Below, piece after piece: positions 33,944 to 42,179 of a DNA stretch of 64,000 bases. Location: positions 62,001 through 126,000 of the forward strand of contig JAHIUA010000068.1 in assembly GCA_018817385.1 (NCBI GenBank), in the 5' to 3' direction. Every line of letters starts with the position of its first letter. The first letter of the stretch is position 1. The translations under genes were made by a program, and so were the position numbers. The DNA comes from Pseudomonadota bacterium (lineage in GTDB: Bacteria > Desulfobacterota > Desulfobulbia > Desulfobulbales > Desulfocapsaceae). Below the pieces are notes generated by a model. It worked only from the letters and a program-made list of their open reading frames with translations. It was not told where the DNA came from and ran no database searches.

Positions 33944-35851
33944 ATGGAACGAATTGTACAAGGAACACCTCCTGCTGAGGTGGTAGCCAAACTGCAAAAG
34001 GCAAATGGGTACTACATCACCAACACTGCCCGTGACCTCTCCCAGTCCGACTACAAAAATAGGATTCTCCTCCACACCGATCTTCTGGCTGCTGATGCCA
34101 GGGAGAGGGCCGGGTATTTTTCTCTGGAAATTACCGGAGGGGCCTCTGTCCATGTGGATATCCTGCGGAAACAGGTTGACCCGTTTCTGAAACTGGAGAT
34201 TCTCCGTGAAAAGATGCCGCACACCATGTTTCAGACCCTGTGTCGCGGAGTAAACCTTTTCGGCTACCGCCCCTATCCGCAAAACATTATCCGTTTCACC
34301 GTCAAAGAGTTTGCAAAGTACGTAGATGTCTGGCGTACCTTTGACTTTATGAATTATGTGCCCAATATGCAGGCCGTCTTTGAAGAAGTTGGCAAAGCAG
34401 GAAAAATCAATGAGCCTTGCATCTGTTTTTCAACTGGACCAGAGCACACCGATGAATATTATCTCAAAAAAGTACGGGAAATTCTCGATGTTACAGGTGA
34501 AGAGATTATCCTCTGTATCAAAAATCATGGAGGCCTTGGCACACCGCAACGCATAGGGCAACTTGTGAATACCATTCGCCAGAAACATCCGGATCTGCCT
34601 ATCCATTACCACGGGCATAACACCGATGGCAATGACATCGGACGGATTGTGGCAGCCGTCTTAAATGGTGCTACTATCGTGGATGCCTCCGATCACTCAT
34701 TTACTGGGTTTTATGGTCCTCCTCCCATCCTGACCATCGTCCAGACTTTGAAGGACCTGGGCCATACTGCTATTGGTATTGATGAAGAGGCTGTTATTGA
34801 GTCCTCTGATGTCATTCGCGATGAGCGCCAGTATTATGCCGATTTTGAATCCCAGATAAAAGGATTTCAGCCCACTGTCCAGATTCATAAACTCCCTGGC
34901 GGCGCCATGGGTTCCAGCCTGGAGCAGGCCGTGAAAGGTGGCTTCCTGGATAGGATGCCAGACATTCTCCATAAAGAGCTTCCCCGCGTCCAGAAAGAAC
35001 TGGGGAACTACTGGTCCGTTACCCCCGGATCTCAGATCCTGTGGACGACGGCTGTATCCAATGTGTTGGGCGGAGAGCGTTATGGAAATCCTTCCGGCGA
35101 TCTGCGTAATCTCCTCCTCGGGAAATATGGTCCCTTTCCTTTCTATGAACCAGATGCCTGGATCTATGAAAAGGTCCTTGGCGAAGACTGGAAAACAGTC
35201 CTTGCGGAACAAGGAGGGGTGGAAGATATTGGCGATATGGATATCGAAAAGGAAAAAGCAACCCTTGCTGAAAGAATTGGCGAGGATCCCACGGATCAAC
35301 AGCTGACCCTCTATCTTCAGCATCCCAATGATGCTGTGGAGTTCTTCAAGTTCCAGGCCAAATTCGGACAGGTCCATGTCCTGCCCCCTTCCATCTTTTT
35401 TCGAAAAGGTGGATTTGACCCCAGCGAGACCCTTATTTTTACCGACTATACTGGAAAAGAACATATCGTTGAGGTTGGTCCATCCAGCGTTTCTGAGTCT
35501 GGTGAAACCAGTGTCTATATCAATGTTGATCACTATCAACGTGTCTACAATTTCGAGCCGGATGTTCCTGAAGGGGCTGTGGCCAAGGCTTCTGCGATGT
35601 CTAAAGAAGAAATTATGGTCCTGGCCAAGGCCGGGGATATGCGCGCACCATTTTCAGGAAACATTTGTGATGTCTGCGTGGAAGAGGGGCAGCAAGTGAC
35701 CAAAGGCGACAAGCTTGCTGTTATGGAGGCGATGAAGATGCAGACTCCTATCAGCTGCGAAATGACCGGCATTGTGACTTCTGTTTTTGTCAAGGTTGGT
35801 GGTTCCTTGCAACCAGGCGATAAAATTTTAAGAATAGATAAGGATGAATAA
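33944..35851 (+). CDS. pycB: Carboxyltransferase-biotin subunit (PycB-like), divergent
   Basis: A ~635-residue partner of the biotin carboxylase. An N-terminal TIM-barrel carboxyltransferase domain keeps the likely metal ligands (RD in ARDLSQSDYKNR near residue 31, the lysine in LCIKNHGGL near 190, the two histidines in PIHYHGHNTDG near 225), but the usual DAHQS, KDMAG and HTHDT wording is changed. A PYC_OADA-type middle region follows, and the C-terminal biotinyl domain ends with the biotinylation motif VMEAMKMQ near residue 605. It most likely makes oxaloacetate from pyruvate. ATG 33944 has AAGGA at best spacing; 33938 is an alternative. A strong terminator follows. Confidence 0.85.
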   Translation: MERIVQGTPPAEVVAKLQKANGYYITNTARDLSQSDYKNRILLHTDLLAADARERAGYFSLEITGGASVHVDILRKQVDPFLKLEILREKMPHTMFQTLCRGVNLFGYRPYPQNIIRFTVKEFAKYVDVWRTFDFMNYVPNMQAVFEEVGKAGKINEPCICFSTGPEHTDEYYLKKVREILDVTGEEIILCIKNHGGLGTPQRIGQLVNTIRQKHPDLPIHYHGHNTDGNDIGRIVAAVLNGATIVDASDHSFTGFYGPPPILTIVQTLKDLGHTAIGIDEEAVIESSDVIRDERQYYADFESQIKGFQPTVQIHKLPGGAMGSSLEQAVKGGFLDRMPDILHKELPRVQKELGNYWSVTPGSQILWTTAVSNVLGGERYGNPSGDLRNLLLGKYGPFPFYEPDAWIYEKVLGEDWKTVLAEQGGVEDIGDMDIEKEKATLAERIGEDPTDQQLTLYLQHPNDAVEFFKFQAKFGQVHVLPPSIFFRKGGFDPSETLIFTDYTGKEHIVEVGPSSVSESGETSVYINVDHYQRVYNFEPDVPEGAVAKASAMSKEEIMVLAKAGDMRAPFSGNICDVCVEEGQQVTKGDKLAVMEAMKMQTPISCEMTGIVTSVFVKVGGSLQPGDKILRIDKDE

Positions 35852-35874
35852 ATAATTTCATCCTCCTTGCATGC

Positions 35875-35912
35875 AAAAAGGCCCTTTCGTATCTCCTGAA
35901 AGGGCCTTTTTT
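35875..35912 (+). terminator. Strong intrinsic terminator after the carboxylase genes
   Basis: AAAAAGGCCCTTTC (35875-35888) pairs with GAAAGGGCCTTTTTT (35898-35912) around a 9-nt loop. It has poly-T on the plus strand and poly-A before it, so it can end pycB transcription and also transcription of the tRNA from the opposite side. Confidence 0.9.
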
Positions 35913-36033
35913 CGTAGAGCCTTAGCGGTTTAATGCCTTTCCAGGTAAACTCTACGTTTTTTTCTTCCAGGCTGAAGAGATATAAAAGAAAAAGAGGGAA
36001 ACAAAGATTTCTCTTTATTTCCCTCTTCGGTGT

Positions 36034-36109
36034 TGGAGCCGACAAGCGGGATCGAACCGCTGGCCTACGCTTTACGAGAGCGTCGCTCTACCAACTGAGC
36101 TATGTCGGC
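36034..36109 (-). tRNA. tRNA-Thr, anticodon CGT
   Basis: On the minus strand the acceptor arms GCCGACA and TGTCGGC pair perfectly, the D arm contains AGCTCAGTTGGTAGAGC, the anticodon stem ACGCT/AGCGT encloses the loop CTCGTAA (anticodon CGT, codon ACG), and the T arm reads AGCGGTTCGATCCCGCT. The discriminator base is T and CCA is encoded. All four arms fold without mismatch in the stems I checked. Confidence 0.95.
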
Positions 36110-36387
36110 AAAAAATATTGAATCTCTGTGGAGTAGAGTTCCTGACTTGCCTGTCTCAGCAGGTAAGTCAGGAATCCAAGATGTATATGGTCAGCGTGTC
36201 TGTTAACTTACCGGCACACCTGGACCATTTGCTAATAACGAAGGGAGAGCGAGCTGCAATGGCTATCCCTTGTGACCGATTCTGACTGCATATGCTACCG
36301 TTCCAGGCGAAATCTATAGCAGGCTCGTTTTGCAAAGTCAAATCTTTTCATGTTTTTTCACAGGTCAGAAGCGACGCAGTATATCTT

Positions 36388-37866
36388 ATGGTGCAAACTC
36401 TCTTCATACTTTTCTTGACAATCCTCCTCTCCTCCTGTTCCGCAGAGCATGAGGAGCCACAAACAGATGGTTCAGAGCAGTCCCAGACATCACAACATGG
36501 GCCTGAAAATGGATGCCGCAGCTGTCATCTCATGACCCTTGATACGTCGCATAATTTGCCCTGTACCACTTGCCATGCCGGTGTTGACGAGAGAAAAGAA
36601 AAAGACACGTCGCATGAAGGGCTCATTGCTCGCCCGGCCCATCCTGACGCTATGGAGAAAAGTTGCGGTCCCTGCCATCAGGAACAGGTGGAAAACTCCC
36701 TTCACTCTTTGCATTTTACTCTCCAGAAAGAAATTAACCAGGTCCGCCTCGCTTTTGGAGCAACCGATCCCCTGAAGGCCTTAACAGATATTCCGGTAGT
36801 TCAATATCCGCAAACCATTCTCGAACTCACCGATGACCTCCTCAGGCGCAGATGTCTCCGTTGCCACCCATACAGTTCTGGTGACAGATATCCTGCCGTT
36901 GCTCGGGGAACTGGTTGTGCGGCCTGTCATCTCCAATTTTACGAGGGAAAAATGGTGTCCCATTCTTTTCTGGAAACTCCTGGAGACAGTCAATGCCTCC
37001 AATGTCATTATGGAAACTGGGTGGGCTACGATTACTATGGACGCTATGAGCATGACATGAATGATGAGTATCGCACTCCGTATACCACTCGCAATGACTA
37101 TTTTCGTCCTTTTGGGGTAGAATTTCATCAATTGGTCCCTGATGTACACCAACAGAAAGGAATGGTCTGTGTGGATTGTCACTCTGGAAATCAACTCATG
37201 GGAAAAGAGGAACAAGGCCTAAGTTGTGCTGGTTGTCACAGCAGGGAAAAGCTTCAGAGTGAATCACTGCCAGCCAATGTCAGTGAAAAAGAAAATGGTT
37301 ATGTTCTTCTTTCTGCCAATGAAAAAAGACTCCATGAAATTCCTCTCTTGAATCATCCTGCCCATGACCTCTATGGGAAAAACGTGAGTTGTCAGGTATG
37401 CCATGCCCAATGGGCCTTTAATGATCAACAGACCCATCTCCTGCGCAGTGACATTACAGATTACGACCCGTTTGCCCGACTCACTGTTCAGGGAAGTTCT
37501 GAAGTTGAAAAATTACTGAACAACAATCTGGATTTTGATGCAGAGGAACTTCCCCATGGTATGACAGATAAAATCAGCGGTGAATTTCGTACTGGAGTCT
37601 GGTATAAAGGTTTCGTGACCAGACGTTGGGAATCAATCCTTCTCGGGCGTGACGAGTCCGGCAGAATACGGGTCATGCGTCCCCTTCTTGACTTACATCT
37701 GTCATGGATAGATGAGGACGAAGAGGTTCAATTTGATGCTGTCCCGTCCAGTGCAGCAAATGGTGGAATGGCTCCCTATGTTCCACACACCACAGGAAAA
37801 GCAGGGATTTTTTACAAAGAACGTCTTGACAATTTTGTTCGATCTGAAAGAATGAGCAAAGAATAG
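36388..37866 (+). CDS. Nine-heme c-type cytochrome lipoprotein
   Basis: About 490 residues with nine CXXCH heme-binding motifs: CRSCH, CTTCH, CGPCH, CLRCH, CAACH, CLQCH, CVDCH, CAGCH and CQVCH. The N terminus is a lipoprotein signal, with a hydrophobic run ending in the lipobox LLSSC near residue 20, so the protein should be anchored in a membrane facing the periplasm or cell surface. The start at 36388 places that signal at the N terminus; the open frame reaches back to 36292. The last ~130 residues have no heme motif and look like a cap domain. A role in anaerobic electron transfer or metal/sulfur respiration is inferred. rlpA follows 41 nt later. Confidence 0.88.
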   Translation: MVQTLFILFLTILLSSCSAEHEEPQTDGSEQSQTSQHGPENGCRSCHLMTLDTSHNLPCTTCHAGVDERKEKDTSHEGLIARPAHPDAMEKSCGPCHQEQVENSLHSLHFTLQKEINQVRLAFGATDPLKALTDIPVVQYPQTILELTDDLLRRRCLRCHPYSSGDRYPAVARGTGCAACHLQFYEGKMVSHSFLETPGDSQCLQCHYGNWVGYDYYGRYEHDMNDEYRTPYTTRNDYFRPFGVEFHQLVPDVHQQKGMVCVDCHSGNQLMGKEEQGLSCAGCHSREKLQSESLPANVSEKENGYVLLSANEKRLHEIPLLNHPAHDLYGKNVSCQVCHAQWAFNDQQTHLLRSDITDYDPFARLTVQGSSEVEKLLNNNLDFDAEELPHGMTDKISGEFRTGVWYKGFVTRRWESILLGRDESGRIRVMRPLLDLHLSWIDEDEEVQFDAVPSSAANGGMAPYVPHTTGKAGIFYKERLDNFVRSERMSKE

Positions 37867-37907
37867 AAATAAAGGGTTCCTTTTCACATGCAGGTGTATT
37901 GTATCCC

Positions 37908-38690
37908 ATGAAACGATTTTCACCAAAAAACAGAAATGAGCGTCTCTCGTTTTATCCTTTTTTTCTATTTTTTCTGGTGTTTTTTCCCTTCTGTCTGCTT
38001 CCTGTCTCAGGATTAGCCTCCACAACCCAAAAACAAGAGTACCGTATTCCGGGCACCCAGCGTCCTTACGTTATCAACGATCGTACCTATTGTCCCCTAC
38101 CCTCCTCTCAGGGCTATGAGGAAACAGGTGTCGCCTCCTGGTATGGCAGTGATTTTCATGGACGTGCCACATCCAATGGGGAAACCTATGATATGTATGA
38201 CATGACTGCAGCCCACAAGCTGCTGCCCATGCATACTATGCTCCTTGTTACCAACCTCGACAATGGCCGGAAAACCATTGTTCGTGTCAATGATCGCGGC
38301 CCGTTTGTCCAAGGGAGGATAATCGACCTCAGTTTGAGTGCAGCCAGAAAACTGGCCTTATGGGAGAAGGGAACGGCCAGGGTAAAAGTGACTGCCTTAG
38401 GTGAAATCGAAAGGAGAGGGAACCGGCAGATGTTTGCTCAACATGCTGATTTTAACAAAGGAGAGTTCTACGTTCAGATAGGGGCATTTACCATGGAAAG
38501 CAATGGCCTCCAGTTGCAAAAACGATTTCTTGATGCAGGGCACAAGGCAGTAATTCGCAAGGGCACGGTGAACGGGGAGACATTTTATCGAGTGCATGTC
38601 TATGTGGGCAGTTCGTTGGATAGCGCCAGGCGCTCTGAGACAGCACTCCTGGCAAAAGGATATGATGGCTCATTTATTATTGCACGCTAG
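37908..38690 (+). CDS. rlpA: RlpA septal lytic transglycosylase with SPOR domain
   Basis: A 260-residue exported protein: a basic, strongly hydrophobic signal peptide (about residues 10-32), a double-psi beta-barrel RlpA domain (EETGVASWYGSDFHGRATSN near residue 70, VRVNDRGPFVQGRIIDLS near 125) and a C-terminal SPOR domain (about 180-258) that binds denuded peptidoglycan at division sites. RlpA cleaves such strands. Start ATG 37908 is used. The TAG stop at 38688-38690 is the first three bases of repeat element B1, so the C-terminal residue boundary may have been set by insertion of that element. Confidence 0.92.
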   Translation: MKRFSPKNRNERLSFYPFFLFFLVFFPFCLLPVSGLASTTQKQEYRIPGTQRPYVINDRTYCPLPSSQGYEETGVASWYGSDFHGRATSNGETYDMYDMTAAHKLLPMHTMLLVTNLDNGRKTIVRVNDRGPFVQGRIIDLSLSAARKLALWEKGTARVKVTALGEIERRGNRQMFAQHADFNKGEFYVQIGAFTMESNGLQLQKRFLDAGHKAVIRKGTVNGETFYRVHVYVGSSLDSARRSETALLAKGYDGSFIIAR

Positions 38691-38832
38691 GAACTTGTCC
38701 GAAAACAGGCATTCCTTCTCGAGAAAAATAGGTTTTCAAAAACTTAGTGCAACCATCTCTTTGATATTGTGAGCATTGTTTTTTCGCAATATCAAAGAGT
38801 GGAGAGAAAGGGCATTCTCGAAAAGGCTCCTG
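38688..38832 (+). repeat. Repeat family B, copy B1 (MITE-like)
   Basis: A 145-bp non-coding element between convergent rlpA and trpF. Left end TAGGAACTTGTCCGAAAACA and right end (reverse complement TCAGGAGCCTTTTCGAGAAT) form an imperfect terminal repeat; both ends match B2, also 145 bp. It contains a perfect internal 13-bp inverted repeat, CTCTTTGATATTG at 38757-38769 and CAATATCAAAGAG at 38787-38799, so it folds into a hairpin and may act as a two-way transcription stop. Confidence 0.8.
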
Positions 38833-38864
38833 AGGGGGCTCAGCCAAGAAACGCTATCTGTCTT

Positions 38865-39518
38865 TCAGACCTGCAAGTCTGTCTGGCGAACCTTGCTGAC
38901 AAAATCATACAGTTTGCTGTGATCTTTGATTCCCGGCTCTATTTCCACACCGGAATTGACATCGACCCCGTAGGGGTTTGCGGATTGAATAGCCTGGACT
39001 ACGTTTTCAGGGGTTAAGCCGCCTGCCAGAATCATCGGACGCTGGAGATCCAGGCCTTGAACGATATTCCAGTCAAATGTCTTGCCGGTCCCTCCGGCAT
39101 TGTCTTTGACGTAGGTGTCAAGGAGATACCCGCGGACCACATCATCATAGGGCGTAAACTCAGAGGCACTGCTTGTCTTCCCCACTCGAAACGCCTTAAT
39201 TACCCGGCAGGGTGAGGCGAAACGCTCGAGGCGTTCGCAGTATTTTGGATTTTCACTGCCATGGAGCTGAGCATGGGAAAGTCCACAGTATTGGATGATT
39301 TCCTCAACTTCCTCCGAATCACGATCAACAAAAACGCCGACACAATCAATAAAAGGCGGTACTCTGGCAACAACTTCCCGCACAAAGTCTGATGTTACGT
39401 TTCGCGGACTTTTTTCGTAAAAAATAAATCCGAGGGCATCAAGACCTGCTGCAATCCCGGCTGCCACATCTTTTTTGCGGGTAATGCCACACATTTTAAT
39501 GCGTGTCCTGCCGTACAT
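38865..39518 (-). CDS. trpF: Phosphoribosylanthranilate isomerase
   Basis: TIM-barrel isomerase that makes CdRP from phosphoribosylanthranilate in tryptophan synthesis. It begins IKMCGITRKKDVAAGIAAGLD with the catalytic cysteine near residue 11, has ALGFIFYEKSPRNV near residue 28 and the phosphate-binding LAGGLTPENV near 168 and GVDVNSGVE near 188. Length 217 is normal. It is the last trp gene here, flanked on both sides by family B repeats, and trpBA do not follow. Confidence 0.95.
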   Translation of the reverse strand: MYGRTRIKMCGITRKKDVAAGIAAGLDALGFIFYEKSPRNVTSDFVREVVARVPPFIDCVGVFVDRDSEEVEEIIQYCGLSHAQLHGSENPKYCERLERFASPCRVIKAFRVGKTSSASEFTPYDDVVRGYLLDTYVKDNAGGTGKTFDWNIVQGLDLQRPMILAGGLTPENVVQAIQSANPYGVDVNSGVEIEPGIKDHSKLYDFVSKVRQTDLQV

Positions 39519-39564
39519 GTTTTTCTCCTGTGATTTTGATGAAGGTGAGTAAGCAATTATGAGC

Positions 39565-39709
39565 GAGGAGTTTGTCCAAGAATAGGCATTATATCCAACA
39601 TCGAGGCATTGCTAAAAAACAACAACAGTCATATAGCTAATATTACTACTATTACTTTTGTGAAATAACGAAGAGTTTGGGGGAAAGGGCATTCTCGGAC
39701 AGACTCCTA
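39565..39709 (+). repeat. Repeat family B, copy B2 (MITE-like), inside the trp operon
   Basis: A 145-bp element whose ends GAGGAGTTTGTCCAAGAATA and, reverse complemented, TAGGAGTCTGTCCGAGAATG are terminal inverted repeats. Ends and spacing match B1; the middle differs. It lies between trpC and trpF on the plus strand, and the minus-strand TAG at 39709-39707 is the trpC stop codon. It carries no gene. Confidence 0.82.
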
Positions 39710-40486
39710 GGGCCTTAGCTCCTGCAAGGTATTGCCTCCATTCTCTCCGCGCATCAGCGTCTCGCCAATGAGGGCGGCGGTGACTCCTGCCTCTTGCAGC
39801 CGTTGGAGATCAGCTCTGGTTTTCAGGCCTGACTCTCCAACCACAGCAATGTGATCGGGGATAAGCTTTTTCAGACGAAAAGTAGTTTCGGTATCCATGG
39901 AAAAATCCTTGAGATTGCGGTTGTTGACACCGATGAGAGTGGCCCTGGTCTTAAGAACGCTCTCTAATTCTTTTTCATCATGGACTTCAACCAGACAATC
40001 AATGGAGTAGCCTGCGGCCTGATCTTGGAAATCTTGCAACTGATAGGCATCAAGGATAGAGGCCATGAGCAGGATGGCATCTGCTCCGCACAGATGGGCC
40101 TCATCAATCTGCAATGGATCGATGATAAATTCCTTGCGCAAGACAGGGAGACTCACAGCTTCGCGAACCTGGAGAAGGTAGAGGAGCGATCCCTGAAAAA
40201 AATCAACGTCTGTCAACACAGAAATGGCCTGAGCACCATGGCGTTCGTAATTTTTGGCGATTGCCACCGGGTCGAAATCGGGACATATCAATCCTTTTGA
40301 GGGAGATGCCTTCTTGGCCTCTGCGATTATGGCAATACCAGGGTAATCGATCAGGGCCTGGCGAAAGCCTCGAGGAGGAGGAATCTCTTTCTCATTATAG
40401 GGTGTAGGAATCTGTACTCCTTGCCTTCGGAGAGTGGCAACTTCTTCCTTTTTTCTGTTAACGATTGTTTCTAGTATGTGCGCCAT
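39707..40486 (-). CDS. trpC: Indole-3-glycerol-phosphate synthase
   Basis: Closes the indole ring from CdRP in tryptophan synthesis. Landmarks are IIAEAKKASPSKGLI near residue 52, VLTDVDFFQGSLLYL near 92, VLRKEFIIDPLQI near 115, IGVNNRNLKDF near 185 and VVGESGLKTRADL near 217. Length 259 is normal and the fold looks complete. The stop codon TAG comes from the terminal repeat of element B2, so the C-terminal ELRP end may not be ancestral. It follows trpD by 42 nt. Confidence 0.95.
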   Translation of the reverse strand: MAHILETIVNRKKEEVATLRRQGVQIPTPYNEKEIPPPRGFRQALIDYPGIAIIAEAKKASPSKGLICPDFDPVAIAKNYERHGAQAISVLTDVDFFQGSLLYLLQVREAVSLPVLRKEFIIDPLQIDEAHLCGADAILLMASILDAYQLQDFQDQAAGYSIDCLVEVHDEKELESVLKTRATLIGVNNRNLKDFSMDTETTFRLKKLIPDHIAVVGESGLKTRADLQRLQEAGVTAALIGETLMRGENGGNTLQELRP

Positions 40487-40528
40487 AACAATAGGTTGCT
40501 GTGGAAAGTTGATGTTGTTTCTCGCGAG

Positions 40529-41563
40529 CTATTTCTTGCTGGAGAAGGTCACCAGGCTGTTAAGTTTCTCAAGGGCTTTTCCAGAATCAATGATTTCGGC
40601 TGCTTGAATAACACCTGTCCTGAGGTCAGCGCAGAGCCCGGCGGCCATGAGTGCTGCCCCACTATTAAGAAGGACCATATCTCTTTTGGCTCCCTTCTCA
40701 CCCGCAAGAACTCCGCGCAGCTGTCTAGCAGATTCTTCAGCAGTCTCCCCCCCCTTCAGAGCGTCTATGTTTGCCCTGGATAAGCCCACCTCTTCCGGGG
40801 TGACAGAATAGGAAGTAACCCGACCCTTATCGAGGTCTGCGATATGTGTTTCCCCGGTAGTCGTCAACTCGTCCAAGTTCCCCTCACCATGGACCACCAG
40901 TGCCCTTTTAGATCCCAGCTTTCCAAGGACCTTGGCCATCGGTTCAATCAGTTTGCGATCAAAGACACCCAGGACCTGAACATTGGCACCGGCAGGGTTG
41001 GTCAACGGTCCCAGGATATTAAAAATAGTTCGGATACCAATTTCCCTTCTCGGACCAATGGCATGTTTCATGGCTCCGTGCAATGCAGGGGCAAAGAGAA
41101 AACCGATTCCGATCTCCCTGATGCAGTTCCCCACCTCCTCTGGGCTAAGATTCAGGGAAACGCCTGCAGCCTCAAGGACATCTGCACTGCCGCAGTGACT
41201 GGATACCGATCTATTCCCATGTTTGGCCACAGGAATTCCGGCCCCGGCCACAACAAAGGCAGTGGTCGTTGATACATTGAAGGTTCCGGAGCCATCCCCT
41301 CCTGTGCCGCAGGTGTCTACAAGAATTCCACCCCGGGTGACATCCACTCCGGAATCAATGGCAGTAGCCTTTTCACGCATGACACGAACGGCCCCAGTGA
41401 TCTCTTCCACTGTTTCTCCTTTCATGCGCAGGCCAGTGATAAAAGAACCGATCTGGGCAGGAGTTGCCTCCCCTCCCATAATCTCATTCATCACCTCAAC
41501 CATTTCCTCTTCACTCAAGTCCTGTTGGAGGACAACTTTACCAATCGCTTGTCTGATATCCAT
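40529..41563 (-). CDS. trpD: Anthranilate phosphoribosyltransferase
   Basis: Joins anthranilate to PRPP in tryptophan synthesis. The PRPP-binding loop [18 protein letters not shown] is near residue 77, with [21 protein letters not shown] near 108 (written across two strands) and [13 protein letters not shown] near 185. Length 344 is normal. It lies between trpG (28 nt upstream) and trpC in a minus-strand operon. Confidence 0.96.
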   Translation of the reverse strand: MDIRQAIGKVVLQQDLSEEEMVEVMNEIMGGEATPAQIGSFITGLRMKGETVEEITGAVRVMREKATAIDSGVDVTRGGILVDTCGTGGDGSGTFNVSTTTAFVVAGAGIPVAKHGNRSVSSHCGSADVLEAAGVSLNLSPEEVGNCIREIGIGFLFAPALHGAMKHAIGPRREIGIRTIFNILGPLTNPAGANVQVLGVFDRKLIEPMAKVLGKLGSKRALVVHGEGNLDELTTTGETHIADLDKGRVTSYSVTPEEVGLSRANIDALKGGETAEESARQLRGVLAGEKGAKRDMVLLNSGAALMAAGLCADLRTGVIQAAEIIDSGKALEKLNSLVTFSSKK

Positions 41564-41591
41564 ATCTTTTCTCGATATCCTTATTAACGTG

Positions 41592-42176
41592 TTAATCTCT
41601 GGTCATAAAATTGTTCAGGAGAGTAATTCCTGCGGGAGTCATGATCGATTCTGGGTGAAATTGCACCCCTTCCACGTCCAGCTCTTTATGCCGAAGCCCC
41701 ATGATTTCTCCTTCTTCAGTCCAGGCACTCACTTCCAGACAATCAGGAAGGCTTGTCTTCTCAACAAGAAGGGAATGATAACGCATACCATCAAAAGGGT
41801 TGGGAAGTCCTGTAAAGACCCCTGTATTGTCATGATAAATGGGCGAAATTTTGCCATGCATAATTCTTGCAGCGCGGATCACCCTTCCACCAAAGGCCTC
41901 GCCAATGGCTTGATGCCCCAGGCAGACACCAAGCAGTGGTATTTTGCCACTGAAATGGCGGATGGCTTCTATGGAAATCCCTGCCTTTGCAGGAGTACAG
42001 GGGCCTGGAGAGATAAGAATCCGCTCGGGCTTGAGGGCTATAATCTCGTTGATCGTTATCTTATTATTACGAAATACGCGAATATCTCCCTGCAAGCCCT
42101 TTTTCTGAAGATTTCCGGCAATGGTCTGGACGATATTGTAGGTAAATGAATCGTAATTGTCTATTATAACAAGCAT
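41592..42176 (-). CDS. trpG: Anthranilate synthase glutamine amidotransferase component
   Basis: Class I glutamine amidotransferase that feeds ammonia to TrpE; in some bacteria it also serves folate synthesis (PabA). The oxyanion motif [12 protein letters not shown] is near residue 57, the nucleophile cysteine in [15 protein letters not shown] near 83, and the catalytic His-Glu pair in [11 protein letters not shown] near 172. Length 194 is normal. It begins 3 nt after trpE ends. Confidence 0.95.
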   Translation of the reverse strand: MLVIIDNYDSFTYNIVQTIAGNLQKKGLQGDIRVFRNNKITINEIIALKPERILISPGPCTPAKAGISIEAIRHFSGKIPLLGVCLGHQAIGEAFGGRVIRAARIMHGKISPIYHDNTGVFTGLPNPFDGMRYHSLLVEKTSLPDCLEVSAWTEEGEIMGLRHKELDVEGVQFHPESIMTPAGITLLNNFMTRD

Positions 42177-42179
42177 AAT

